A DNA stretch of 64,000 bases from Halorubellus sp034808145 (GTDB lineage Archaea > Halobacteriota > Halobacteria > Halobacteriales > Natrialbaceae), in NCBI RefSeq assembly GCF_034808145.1, contig NZ_JAXHGM010000003.1, forward strand, positions 428,056-492,055. The letters run 5' to 3'. Positions 9,434-17,308 of the stretch are shown here, piece by piece. Each line of letters begins with the position of its first letter. Position 1 is the stretch's first letter. The translations under genes were made by a program, and so were the position numbers. Below the pieces are notes generated by a model. It saw nothing but the letters and a program-made list of their open reading frames with translations, searched no databases and was not told the DNA's origin.

Positions 9434-10369
9434 CTACACGTCTGCTGAGTCGCCGTCCACCGCCAGCAGCAACCACCACAGCGCCGACCAGGGAACCGAC
9501 TCCGACGACGAGTTCGACACCGCCGGACCGAACCCCTCCAGGTCACTCCCCACGACGCCCGCCGCACCACTCGAGACGCCAGCAGCAGGTCCGTCCTCCC
9601 TTTCGGACGCACCCGCCTCGTCCGACCGGCGCGACGTCGATTGCCCGTACTCTCGAACCGCGTCGTCGACCAGCCCGCCATACGTCACCGCCCGCTCCAG
9701 GGTACCCGAGTCTGCATCACCAATCAGGCCCCCGATGCGCGCCGTCGCCGCACACGAACACCCACCACCGCGGACGACCACCGACACCTCGTCATCGTCG
9801 ACCGCGCCCGACGGCGTCCCGACCACCGACACCTCGCCGTCGTCGACCGCGCCCGACGGCGTCGCGACCACCGGCCCCGCGTCACCGTCGACGTGCTCCC
9901 GACGCTCGTTCCGCGACGCGACCTCCCGGCCCATCGTCCGCATCGCGGACAGCGACCGCTCCGCACCGTCCGACGCCTCGAGGAGCAACTGGCGCGCGCG
10001 AGCGTGCAACCAGTCGCTCCACAACATCAGGTCCGTCACGTCATCACCACCAGCACCGCTAGCCTCCACGCCGCCCAGGACGGTGGCGAGCGCCTGTCCG
10101 TGTCGGTCCAGCGCCTCGACGGCGACCCCTGTGCGGACCGCCGCCGACGGCGCCTCGCTCGCTGTCTGCCGACTCGGTCCGTCGCTCGCCGCCTCGACGA
10201 CCAGCGCCGCGACCAGCGACGGCACCCCGACGTCGCTCGCGCCGAACCCCCGCCCGAGCGCACGCGGACGTTCGATTTTCCCCGCTCGGTCCAGCCGGGA
10301 ACGCGTCTCCCGAGCGAGCGCCGTCGCACGCGCCGACACCAGCGCCGCCGGCGACTCGAACTCAGTCAT
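9434..10369 (-). CDS. Degenerate polyprenyl-synthetase-like protein (tentative)
   Basis: This 311-residue protein has stretches resembling the trans-prenyltransferase fold: MLWSDWLHARARQLLLEA in the middle and CAATARIGGLIGDADSG followed by LERAVTYGGLVDDAVREYG near residues 210-250. However, it lacks both DDxxD aspartate-rich motifs needed for catalysis. It may therefore be an inactive homologue or something else. Residues around 165-200 contain a 15-residue tandem duplication (units differ at one or two positions). A hydrophobic tail with WSALWWLLLAV ends the protein. Its ATG at 10369 overlaps the end of the MATE gene by 8 bases, so it is the last gene of the MATE operon. Confidence 0.45.
   Translation of the reverse strand: MTEFESPAALVSARATALARETRSRLDRAGKIERPRALGRGFGASDVGVPSLVAALVVEAASDGPSRQTASEAPSAAVRTGVAVEALDRHGQALATVLGGVEASGAGGDDVTDLMLWSDWLHARARQLLLEASDGAERSLSAMRTMGREVASRNERREHVDGDAGPVVATPSGAVDDGEVSVVGTPSGAVDDDEVSVVVRGGGCSCAATARIGGLIGDADSGTLERAVTYGGLVDDAVREYGQSTSRRSDEAGASEREDGPAAGVSSGAAGVVGSDLEGFGPAVSNSSSESVPWSALWWLLLAVDGDSADV
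9776..9865. repeat. Two-copy 45-bp tandem repeat within a coding gene
   Basis: Units 9776-9820 and 9821-9865 begin with GACCACCGACACCTCG and differ at a few bases; a third copy starts at 9866 but breaks off at once. 45 bases keep the reading frame, so the encoded protein gains a 15-residue tandem duplication. Confidence 0.85.
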
Positions 10370-11822
10370 CGCCCACCGCCCGCTTCGGTGACTCCGAAGC
10401 GACCACGTTGCTCGTCCAGGTCCCGCGAGCGAACCACGCGACCGCGGCGACCATCGACAGGACGTTCGAGAGCGCGATCGCCACCCACACGCCACCGGCA
10501 CCCATCCCCAGTACCTCCTGGAAGGCGTACGCCGGCGGCAGCCGGAACACCCACAGCGAGAGGATGGCGAACGTCATCGCGAGCCGCGTGCTCCCACTCC
10601 CCCGGAACGCTCCCTGCACGACCTGAAACACGCCGATGAACAGGAACGTCGGCCCGATGATGCGGAGATAGTCAGCCCCCAGGGCGACGACGTCCGGCGC
10701 GTCCGCGATGAACACGCTCGTGATGGGGCCCGCGAACGCGTACGCCACCACGCCGAGGACCGCCAGCACGCCCGCGACGATGACCGAACTGTACAGCACG
10801 GCCCGCCTGGCGCGGCCAGCCTGCTGCGTGCCGAGGTTCTGGCCGACCACCGTCTCCGTCCCGCGCGCCAACCCGAGCGCCGGGAGGAACACGAGCGAGT
10901 TGATGCGGTTCCCGATACCGAGCGCGGCGACCGCGTCGTCGCCCGCGAACGCGACCAGCGCCGTCAGCACCGTGATGCCGAGCGCTCGCGTGGACTGCTC
11001 GACGCTCGCCGGTGCGCCCAGCGAGACGATGCGCTTGACCATCGACCACTCGAGGACGACGTCCGACACCGAGAGATGGATGCCGACCTTCCCGGAGAAC
11101 AGCCAGACGAACCCGAGAACCGCGCCGAGCCCCCGGGAGACGACCGTCGCGATGGCGGCACCCTGAACGCCGAACCCGTCGAAGCCGGTGAGGGCGTACA
11201 GCGACGACTGGAGCCCGTCGAGTCCGAGCCACGAGAGCAGGACGTTCTCCTGGAACCCGAGGATGAGGAACGGGTCGAGGAGGACGTTCAGGGCGACGCC
11301 CAGGGCCATCAGGTACAGCGGCGTGCGCGTGTCGCCCCACCCCTGGAGGAGCGCCTGGAAGATGAAGAACCCGAACATGAAGAGCACGCCGATGAATATC
11401 GTGCGGGTGTACTCGACGGAGAGCTGGTACTCGACGCTCCCCGGAGTCGCGCCGACGAGGTCGACGAGCCACGGCGAGAGGACGTACCCGAGGACGGAGA
11501 ACGCGAGTGCGACGACCGTGACGAACGCGATGGTCTGGCCGGCGACGTAGTTCACCTGGTCGTCGTTGCCCGCGCCCTTGTTCTGAGCGACGAGGACCGT
11601 GCCGGCGACCGTGAAGCCGCCCGCGATGGATATCATGAGGAAGACCAGCGGCCACGAGTACGACAGCGCCGAGACCGCCTCCTGGCCGAGGCGCCCGACC
11701 CAGAAGGTGTCCGCGAGGTTGTACCCGACCTGAAGGAGTTGACTCAGGACGATGGGGAGTGACAGGACCAGGAGTGGTTTCAGGAGGTCGCCGTCGGTGA
11801 GGTTGACGTCCCGCGTGCTCAT
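10362..11822 (-). CDS. MATE family efflux transporter
   Basis: The 486-residue protein has about 12 hydrophobic segments and the MATE signatures. These are an N-terminal PLLVLSLPIVLSQLLQVGYN helix, the NLADTFWVGRLGQEAV loop, and the half-repeat SLGAPASVEQSTRALGITV with a conserved second-half GIGNRINSLVFLPALGLARG. MATE proteins expel cationic drugs or metabolites in exchange for Na+ or H+. The ATG at 11822 overlaps the stop of the TetR gene in an ATGA. The gene is thus the third in an operon with a zinc-ribbon membrane protein and its TetR regulator. Drug or metabolite efflux under TetR control is a well-known arrangement, which supports the role; the substrate is unknown. Confidence 0.93.
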   Translation of the reverse strand: MSTRDVNLTDGDLLKPLLVLSLPIVLSQLLQVGYNLADTFWVGRLGQEAVSALSYSWPLVFLMISIAGGFTVAGTVLVAQNKGAGNDDQVNYVAGQTIAFVTVVALAFSVLGYVLSPWLVDLVGATPGSVEYQLSVEYTRTIFIGVLFMFGFFIFQALLQGWGDTRTPLYLMALGVALNVLLDPFLILGFQENVLLSWLGLDGLQSSLYALTGFDGFGVQGAAIATVVSRGLGAVLGFVWLFSGKVGIHLSVSDVVLEWSMVKRIVSLGAPASVEQSTRALGITVLTALVAFAGDDAVAALGIGNRINSLVFLPALGLARGTETVVGQNLGTQQAGRARRAVLYSSVIVAGVLAVLGVVAYAFAGPITSVFIADAPDVVALGADYLRIIGPTFLFIGVFQVVQGAFRGSGSTRLAMTFAILSLWVFRLPPAYAFQEVLGMGAGGVWVAIALSNVLSMVAAVAWFARGTWTSNVVASESPKRAVGDD

Positions 11823-12433
11823 GCCTCGGCCTCGTCGGCCGCGAGATCGTCGAGAGTCGCGTGTATCATCGTGCGCACCGGGTCGACGACGTCGTGGTCG
11901 GCGGTGTAGCGTTCGAGCATCGCGCCGTTGAGCGACGACAGCAGCCAGGTCGCGGCGCGGTCCGGGTCGACGTCCTCGTGGATGCGGCCGGTGGCGACGC
12001 CGTCGACGATGGCGGCCGCGATGCGGTCCCGGAGGGCCGCGTCGATGCGCGTGAACTCCGCGCGATACTCCGGGCTACCGATGGCTTGCGCGCGGAGCTG
12101 GATGATGATGTGTTGGGCGTCGCGCATGTCGTCGTCGACGTCGACGGCGAGGTACACGTCGACGATTCGACGGACGGTATCGAGCGGGTCGGCCTCGTCG
12201 ACGTCGTCGAGGGAGGTGAGGAAGCGGTCGCCGGCGAACTCGAGGAAGGCGGCGACGAGCTCGTCCTTCGAGCTGTAGTGGTAGTAGAGCAGGGACTTGC
12301 TCTTGTCGAACGTCTCGGCGATGTGCGCGATGGTGAGGTCGGTGTAGCCGTGTTCTCGGAGGGCGCGGTAGGTGGCCTCCATGATCTGGGTCTGGGTGTC
12401 GGTCGCTTCCGCATCGGCGGCGTCCTCAGCCAT
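11819..12433 (-). CDS. TetR/AcrR family regulator
   Basis: A 204-residue TetR-type repressor. The N-terminal helix-turn-helix (about residues 15-60) has the typical TIAHIAETFDKSKSLLYYHY recognition region, followed by SKDELVAAFLEF. The rest is the alpha-helical ligand-binding and dimerisation domain. The ATG at 12433 overlaps the upstream zinc-ribbon gene by 8 bases, and its own stop overlaps the MATE start. The operon promoter carries the near-palindrome at 12934-12953, so autoregulation is the simplest reading. Its recognition helix is almost the same as in the TetR at 13854-14453, so both could bind the same operators. Confidence 0.92.
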   Translation of the reverse strand: MAEDAADAEATDTQTQIMEATYRALREHGYTDLTIAHIAETFDKSKSLLYYHYSSKDELVAAFLEFAGDRFLTSLDDVDEADPLDTVRRIVDVYLAVDVDDDMRDAQHIIIQLRAQAIGSPEYRAEFTRIDAALRDRIAAAIVDGVATGRIHEDVDPDRAATWLLSSLNGAMLERYTADHDVVDPVRTMIHATLDDLAADEAEA

Positions 12434-12929
12434 CGTCCTGTCTCCGTTCGGGTCGGTGAGCGTCGAAGTCGCCGAGGTCGGTCGTGCACCAGTGGCAGAA
12501 CTCGAGCTCGGGGTCGAGGGGCTTCCCGCAGTGCGGGCACTCGACGGCCTCGTCGTCGTCGACCGAAGGGGTGGGCTGTGCGTCGGCGGTGGTCGCGCTG
12601 CCCTGCGATGCCGCGTTCACGCGTCCGGACTCGCTGGCCCCCGGCGAGGACTGCTGCCGGTTGTCGAGCCTGGCGAGGAGGTAGGCGTCGGCGACGCTCA
12701 GCGCGATGACGGTGAGCGTGGGAAGGAACTGTTCGAGCGGGACGGTGTCGCCACCGGCGGTGGCCATGAGCGCCGATTCGGGCACGTAGACGGTCGTGAC
12801 GACGGTGGCGAGGGCGAGCCAGCCGACGGCACGGAGCCAGCGACGGAGGTAGAGGTGGCCGGCGCCGGTGGCGATGACGCCGAGGACCGCGGCGAGCCAG
12901 GGGCGTCTGGTGGATGAACGTTCGACCAT
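12426..12929 (-). CDS. Membrane protein with C-terminal zinc ribbon
   Basis: This 167-residue protein has hydrophobic helices at about residues 10-50 (LAAVLGVIATGAGHLYLRRW, then a second helix) and a third at about 65-85. A polar linker follows, and then a zinc ribbon of two CxxC pairs, ECPHCGKPLDPELEFCHWC, near residue 130-150. This layout is common in haloarchaea and its function is unknown; the ribbon faces the cytoplasm if the positive-inside rule holds. It is the first gene of the TetR-MATE operon. A TATA box and operator lie directly before its ATG, leaving almost no leader. The ATGAACGTTC inside codons 3-7 resembles half of the operator and might be a second contact site. Confidence 0.8.
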   Translation of the reverse strand: MVERSSTRRPWLAAVLGVIATGAGHLYLRRWLRAVGWLALATVVTTVYVPESALMATAGGDTVPLEQFLPTLTVIALSVADAYLLARLDNRQQSSPGASESGRVNAASQGSATTADAQPTPSVDDDEAVECPHCGKPLDPELEFCHWCTTDLGDFDAHRPERRQDDG

Positions 12930-12933
12930 GCTG

Positions 12934-12960
12934 CTGAATAAACGTTCAGTCAGTATAAGT
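12934..12960 (-). promoter_or_regulatory. TetR-type operator and TATA box of the MATE operon
   Basis: CTGAATAAACGTTCAGTCAG (12934-12953) is a 20-bp near-palindrome. Read on the minus strand the order is CTTATAC (TATA box, 12953-12959), operator, ATG at 12929. The distance from TATA to ATG implies a leaderless or nearly leaderless transcript that starts within or just after the operator, so a bound repressor would block it. Confidence 0.75.
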
Positions 12961-13046
12961 CCTGTGACCTGTGCGCCGCGAACGTTCCGAACACAACAGC
13001 GGTCGACGAACCTTCGTCACGAACCCACCCGTCCGCGAGCGCCGTC

Positions 13047-13781
13047 TCAAACCGACGTGAAGAACGAATGCGCGAACCGAAGCAGGTCCTGATCGAACTC
13101 CTCAGGGTCCTCGATGCGGAAGTGGAACAACCGATTGCGGAGGTCACCGACCGCCTGCACCAGCTCCCGGACGACGTCCTGGCGCTCCCCGAACACCGGC
13201 TCGAAGGCATCCCAATGCATCGAGACGAACTGCGCGTAGTGACCGAAACTACAGTGCTGGACCGACGCCGGCGCCGGCAACGGATGCGACTCACCGAACG
13301 TCGACGCCAGTTCCTCCTCCAGCTCGTCCCCGAACACCCGCTCGAACGTTCCACGGATCGCCATCTCGATGGCCTCGATCAGCAGGAACGGCTCGATGGC
13401 ATCCTCCAAGCGCACCAGCAGGTCGTGATCCGTGAGGATGTGCCACTCGCCGTCCCGTTCCGTCAGCGCGTACGTGTCGTCCGCAAGCACCTCGAACAAC
13501 GAAAGCACGGGGTCCCCTTCAGAGACCGTCCGAACGTCCTCGACCGCTGCTGAGACCGACACCCGGTCGAGCCGCTGGGTCTCCACGTCCAACTGATGTA
13601 ACGCCAGCAGCGACCGTACGACCGACCGATACGTGATCACGCCCACGAGCTCGCCGTCCCGCGTCACCCCCATCTGCGTGTAGTCCTCCTCGAACATCCG
13701 CCGTAGCGCACGCTCGAGCGTCAACTCGTCCTCGATAGTCTCCAACGGATTCTCGACGGACAGGTCGGCGACAGTGTACAT
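13047..13781 (-). CDS. CBS-domain protein with C-terminal helical domain
   Basis: The 244-residue protein starts with a CBS pair (about residues 1-125; the motif FEEDYTQMGVTRDGELVGVIT is in the first domain, YALTERDGEWHILTDHDLL in the second). A C-terminal, mostly helical domain of about 110 residues follows (LIEAIEMAIRGTFERVF ... LVQAVGDLRNRLFHFRIED). The last stretch resembles the HEPN/Swt1-like helical region seen in some haloarchaeal CBS proteins, but that is only an impression. The ATG at 13781 opens directly on MYTVADL, a usual CBS start; two starts upstream would add up to 20 residues. It lies downstream of the second TetR gene on the same strand, 73 bases away. Confidence 0.8.
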   Translation of the reverse strand: MYTVADLSVENPLETIEDELTLERALRRMFEEDYTQMGVTRDGELVGVITYRSVVRSLLALHQLDVETQRLDRVSVSAAVEDVRTVSEGDPVLSLFEVLADDTYALTERDGEWHILTDHDLLVRLEDAIEPFLLIEAIEMAIRGTFERVFGDELEEELASTFGESHPLPAPASVQHCSFGHYAQFVSMHWDAFEPVFGERQDVVRELVQAVGDLRNRLFHFRIEDPEEFDQDLLRFAHSFFTSV

Positions 13782-13853
13782 ACGACCAACAGTACCGTCG
13801 ACGAGCATCAATCTTCCCGCACACGTCACGGGAATCCTCACGACGGGGCGTCG

Positions 13854-14453
13854 TCACCGGTACTTGAACAACGTCGTCTCCAGATGGGACTCGACGTACG
13901 CGCGATTCTCGTGTAGGATCGACGGGTCGTCGACCGTCACCCCACGCTCTATCGCACCGTACGCGACCGAATACACGAACTCCGCCACCTCGCGCGAGTT
14001 CACCGCCCGGAACACGTCCTCCTCGATACCCCACTCGATTGCCTCGACGAGCAACGAGACGACCAGTTCGTCCGACCGCTCGAACTGCTCGCGGTACGAC
14101 TCGTGGTACGGCGCCTGCGCTCGCAACTCCAGGAGCGCGCGGAGGAACGTGAACCGCTCGTCTTCGAGTTCACTCGGTAACAGCAGGTCGACGATCTCGA
14201 GCAGGTGCGACTTCGGGTCCTCCCCGTCGGACGCCGCCAGGTCCGACTCCAGCTCGTCCAGGAGGTACTCGAGGAAGTCCCCGAGCAACTCCTCCTTGTC
14301 CTCGTAGTGATAGTAGATGAGTGACTTGCTCTTGTCGAACTCGTCGGCGATGTTCGCGATCGTCGTCGCGGAGTATCCGTGCTGGAACAGCGCGCGATAC
14401 GTCGCCAGCATGATCTCGTCGGTCGTCTCCGCTTCGTCGCTCGACTCGCTCAT
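13854..14453 (-). CDS. TetR/AcrR family regulator (second copy)
   Basis: A 199-residue TetR-type regulator. Its helix-turn-helix TIANIADEFDKSKSLIYYHY is nearly the same as that of the TetR at 11819-12433, while the ligand domains diverge. Both proteins may read the CTGAAT-AACGTT-CAGTCAG operators found at three promoters in this block, perhaps in response to different ligands. The gene has no copy of this operator in its own upstream region, so it may not be autoregulated. It could instead be the regulator of the HtpX unit or of the RND exporter. Confidence 0.9.
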   Translation of the reverse strand: MSESSDEAETTDEIMLATYRALFQHGYSATTIANIADEFDKSKSLIYYHYEDKEELLGDFLEYLLDELESDLAASDGEDPKSHLLEIVDLLLPSELEDERFTFLRALLELRAQAPYHESYREQFERSDELVVSLLVEAIEWGIEEDVFRAVNSREVAEFVYSVAYGAIERGVTVDDPSILHENRAYVESHLETTLFKYR

Positions 14454-14579
14454 GACTCGACCGTAGACGGACGCCCCAGTAAACCGTTGTCACTCGTCGC
14501 GCGGCCATCCGCCCCCGCATCGACCTGTTCGAGAAGGGTCCATACGCTGGCGGTACGGGCCTCGACTAAAACGCGGCCC

Positions 14580-15446
14580 TCAGAGCGAGCGTTCGAGGTC
14601 CTGCAGGCGCTCGACGCGCGATTCGGTGCTCGGGTGCGTGCTGAACAGGCGGCCGATGGTGCCTCCCTTGAGTGGCTGGATGAAGAACGCGTTCATCTCG
14701 GCGTTCTCGCGGGCGTCCCGCGTCGGCACGGCGTCCATGCGGTTGTCGATGCGTTGGAGTGCGCTCGCGAGCGCACTCGGACGGCCGGTGATGGCGACCG
14801 CGCCGCGGTCGGCCGCGAACTCGCGGTACCGGGAGAGCGCACGCATCAGGAGGAACGAGAGGATCCAGACGACGAACGACGCGACCATCGCGACGAGCAC
14901 CGAGGGGTTCTCGTCGTCGCCGCCGCCGAACAGCCAGCCCCAGCGGAGGACGAACATCGCGATCGCGGAGAAGAACGACGCGACGGTCATTATCATGACG
15001 TCCCGGTTCTTGACGTGCGCGAGCTCGTGGGCGACGACGGCCTCCAGTTCGTCGTCGTCGAGCGTCTCCAGGAGCCCGGTGGTGACGCAGACGGTCGCGG
15101 CGGACTGGGACCGTCCGGCCGCGAACGCGTTCGGGGTCTTCGTCTGCGCGACGGCGACCGCCGGTTTCGGAAGGTCGGCCTGCTGGCTGAGTCTGGAGAC
15201 GACGGCGTGGAGGTGCGGGTACTCGTCGGTGTCGACGGTGCGAGCACCCATCGCGCGGAGCGCGAGGCGGTCGCTGAGCAGGAACTGGCCGCCGAGGAGG
15301 GCGCCCATGACGACGATACTGACGAGGATGCCGGCGTCGACCAGGACGAGGACGCCGACGAAGCCGGCGTAGAGCGCGGCGAGCAGGACGACGGTGAGCG
15401 CCATCCGCGCCTGGAGTCCGCGGTCGGTCGGGAGTGTGTTGGCCAT
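14580..15446 (-). CDS. htpX: Membrane zinc metalloprotease HtpX (M48)
   Basis: A 288-residue M48 protease. The zinc motif HELAHVKNRD is near residues 139-148, with a third ligand Glu further on in RYREFAADRGAVAITG. There are hydrophobic helices at about residues 15-60 and two more at about 155-205. HtpX degrades damaged membrane proteins at the cytoplasmic face. Length is the family norm. The gene lies 126 bases downstream of a small HalOD1-like gene on the same strand, with no obvious TATA box between, so it could be co-transcribed from the TetR-type promoter at 15913. A membrane-stress protease under the same control as two exporters would make biological sense. Confidence 0.94.
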   Translation of the reverse strand: MANTLPTDRGLQARMALTVVLLAALYAGFVGVLVLVDAGILVSIVVMGALLGGQFLLSDRLALRAMGARTVDTDEYPHLHAVVSRLSQQADLPKPAVAVAQTKTPNAFAAGRSQSAATVCVTTGLLETLDDDELEAVVAHELAHVKNRDVMIMTVASFFSAIAMFVLRWGWLFGGGDDENPSVLVAMVASFVVWILSFLLMRALSRYREFAADRGAVAITGRPSALASALQRIDNRMDAVPTRDARENAEMNAFFIQPLKGGTIGRLFSTHPSTESRVERLQDLERSL

Positions 15447-15572
15447 GTGGAGCGTGTGAGTGGGTTGTGTGAGGATGCAGTCGAGTGTGTTGACGTGCGG
15501 TTGGGGTCGCGAGCGTTCAGTGGGGTTCGCGAGCGTGCGGTCGGGCGTGAGTGCGTGGTGGTCGAACGTCGC

Positions 15573-15884
15573 TCAGGTGGTGGTGTCGTGGTGGGGGCCG
15601 TCCGGCGGGTCGACGACGAGGCGGCCGTCGCTGTGGACGGAGACGGTGCAGGCCGCGACGACGAACTTGACGACGCCGGTGGAGGGGACCGCGGTGGTCT
15701 CCGCGTCGAAGAGGTCGCGGATCGAGCGTGCGTGGGCGCGGTCGTACTCGTCCTCGACGACGCTCCGGGCGCTGTCCGTTGCGGTGGCGACGGTCTCGGC
15801 GACGGAGTCGTGGAGCGACGTGGTGTCGTCCCAGGTGGTGTGGTAGCGCTCGGTCGCGGTGGTGGGTTGGGTGGTGTGTGACAT
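15573..15884 (-). CDS. Small HalOD1-like domain protein
   Basis: A 103-residue protein. Its second half, SVAETVATATDSARSVVEDE followed by an alpha-beta unit and FVVAACTVSVHSDGRLVVDP, matches the pattern of the haloarchaeal output domain HalOD1. The family usually ends in a strand pair with HSDG or HRDG. HalOD1 proteins occur as stand-alone small proteins or as response-regulator outputs; the biochemical role is unknown. The N-terminus is Thr/His-rich. The ATG at 15884 follows a TATA box and TetR-type operator, with 28 bases between operator and ATG. The family call is moderately certain. Confidence 0.65.
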   Translation of the reverse strand: MSHTTQPTTATERYHTTWDDTTSLHDSVAETVATATDSARSVVEDEYDRAHARSIRDLFDAETTAVPSTGVVKFVVAACTVSVHSDGRLVVDPPDGPHHDTTT

Positions 15885-15912
15885 TGGTCGACGTGGGCGG
15901 ACGCCCACAACA

Positions 15913-15940
15913 CTGAATGAACGTTCAGTCAGTATAAGTC
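15913..15940 (-). promoter_or_regulatory. TetR-type operator and TATA box of the HalOD1-HtpX unit
   Basis: CTGAATGAACGTTCAGTCAG (15913-15932) is the best of the three copies. Read on the minus strand a CTTATAC TATA box (15932-15938) precedes it, exactly as at the MATE operon. The match between 15913-15939 and 12934-12960 covers 26 of 27 bases, including the TATA box, far more than shared promoter grammar requires. Confidence 0.75.
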
Positions 15941-16231
15941 TTTTCGTCCACACCAACCCCCGGCACCAACGCCAGTATGACATTCGAGCCGACCGGAGCC
16001 CGCCGCGCCCGCAGTGGACCGACCCGTATCGGTCGACGAACTCCGAACGCGTCCTCCAGCGGCACGTTCTCGCCAGACCGAGAGGGTTCGCGAAGCGACG
16101 TGGCCGGAACCGGCCCCCTCGGGCCGACCGTCGAGTGACCGACGCCGACACGTTAAGACGGTGTGGGTCCGAGACGACGGCATGGCGAGGAACGAACGGG
16201 TCCCGATGCCGGCCCGACGCGACCGGAGCGC

Positions 16232-16903
16232 ATGCACGACGAGGCGGTCGCCGTGAGCGACCGGCTTCCGTCCGAACACCTGCCGCCGCTCCCGCGCCAG
16301 GTCGACGCCGTCCTCGCGGCCGTCGGCTACGAGATACCGGTGGCCATCGACGCCATCGACGACGCCGTCCCGGGGTACGGCGGCCTCTTCGAGCCGACGA
16401 CGTCCCACGGCGAACTCCGCGACGCACTCGAACGCCTGCGGGAGTCGACCCTCACCCGCCCGGACGCCCCCGAACCGGCCGGTGAGGCGTTCGTCCTCTA
16501 CGTGGACGGAAGCTCGCGAGGGAACCCGGGACCCGCTGGCGCAGGCGCCGTCATCATGGACGCCGAGGGGAACCAGCTCGCGCGACTCGGGCGCCCCGTC
16601 GGGTCCCGAGCGGGGAACAACACCGCCGAGTACGTCGCGCTCCACCTCGGCCTCACCGAACTCACCGCCCGCTACGACCCACGGAGCCTGGAGGTCCGCA
16701 TCGACTCGATGACCGTCATCCGCGACGTCTGGGGCGGCGACGAACCCACCGAACCCGGCGTCGACGAGTACAGCGACGCCGTCACCGACCTGCTCGCAGC
16801 GGTCCCCGACCACGGGTACACGCACCTGGCAGACAGCGACCCGAACCCCGCCGACGCACTCGCGACCGTCGGCGCCGACATCGCAGCCCTCGGCCCAGGC
16901 TGA
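16232..16903 (+). CDS. Ribonuclease HI-family protein
   Basis: The 223-residue protein carries an RNase H fold at about residues 85-220. The first strand VLYVDGSSRGNPGPAGAGAV holds the first catalytic Asp, and NNTAEYVALHLGL holds the Glu. EVRIDSMTVI supplies the second Asp (RIDS), and the last is in SDPNPADALA. RNase HI cuts the RNA strand of RNA-DNA hybrids. A helical N-terminal domain of about 80 residues precedes the nuclease; it is not the double-stranded-RNA-binding type. I chose ATG 16232; an in-frame GTG at 16253 is as likely. A 24-codon ORF beginning at ATG 16181 overlaps this start and ends in TGA at 16254-16256, which could affect start choice. Confidence 0.85.
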   Translation: MHDEAVAVSDRLPSEHLPPLPRQVDAVLAAVGYEIPVAIDAIDDAVPGYGGLFEPTTSHGELRDALERLRESTLTRPDAPEPAGEAFVLYVDGSSRGNPGPAGAGAVIMDAEGNQLARLGRPVGSRAGNNTAEYVALHLGLTELTARYDPRSLEVRIDSMTVIRDVWGGDEPTEPGVDEYSDAVTDLLAAVPDHGYTHLADSDPNPADALATVGADIAALGPG

Positions 16904-16936
16904 CGGTCGAGTGACAGACGAGGTCGAGGTGGACCG

Positions 16937-17149
16937 CTAGCCGGCGAACAGGCCGCCGACGCCGACGAGCGCCATCAGGACGCCGACGACCCGCGTGAGG
17001 ATGACCTTCCAATCGGCTGTCTCGACCTCGGACCAGGAGCGTTTGCTTCCGATGGAGTCGAACCGTTCCTCGAGGCGCGCCATCTTGTACGGCCAGACCG
17101 CACCCGGCAGTCCGAACACGAGGAGGACGATGGCCAGTCCAAGTTCCAT
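16937..17149 (-). CDS. Small two-helix membrane protein
   Basis: A 70-residue protein with hydrophobic helices at about residues 3-20 (GLAIVLLVFGLPGAVWPY) and 50-69 (LTRVVGVLMALVGVGGLFAG). A polar loop with the sequence RLEERFDSIGSKRSWSEVE joins them. The second helix ends almost at the C-terminus. Proteins of this layout are common in haloarchaea, but I cannot name a function. The ATG at 17149 opens directly into helix 1; in-frame starts upstream would add 4 or 17 residues. Confidence 0.75.
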   Translation of the reverse strand: MELGLAIVLLVFGLPGAVWPYKMARLEERFDSIGSKRSWSEVETADWKVILTRVVGVLMALVGVGGLFAG

Positions 17150-17308
17150 ACCCCAAACCATCAGCAGACTGGTAAATACCTTCTGGACTCCGACACACAT
17201 CCCACCGGGAGCGATACTGCCGCGGCGACTCGCTTTGACCCACGCTCCAGACGCAACCAGATAGGTGTCTCCGCCTGGCGCAGGTCGGCCGCCGCTGCCG
17301 TCGCAGGC

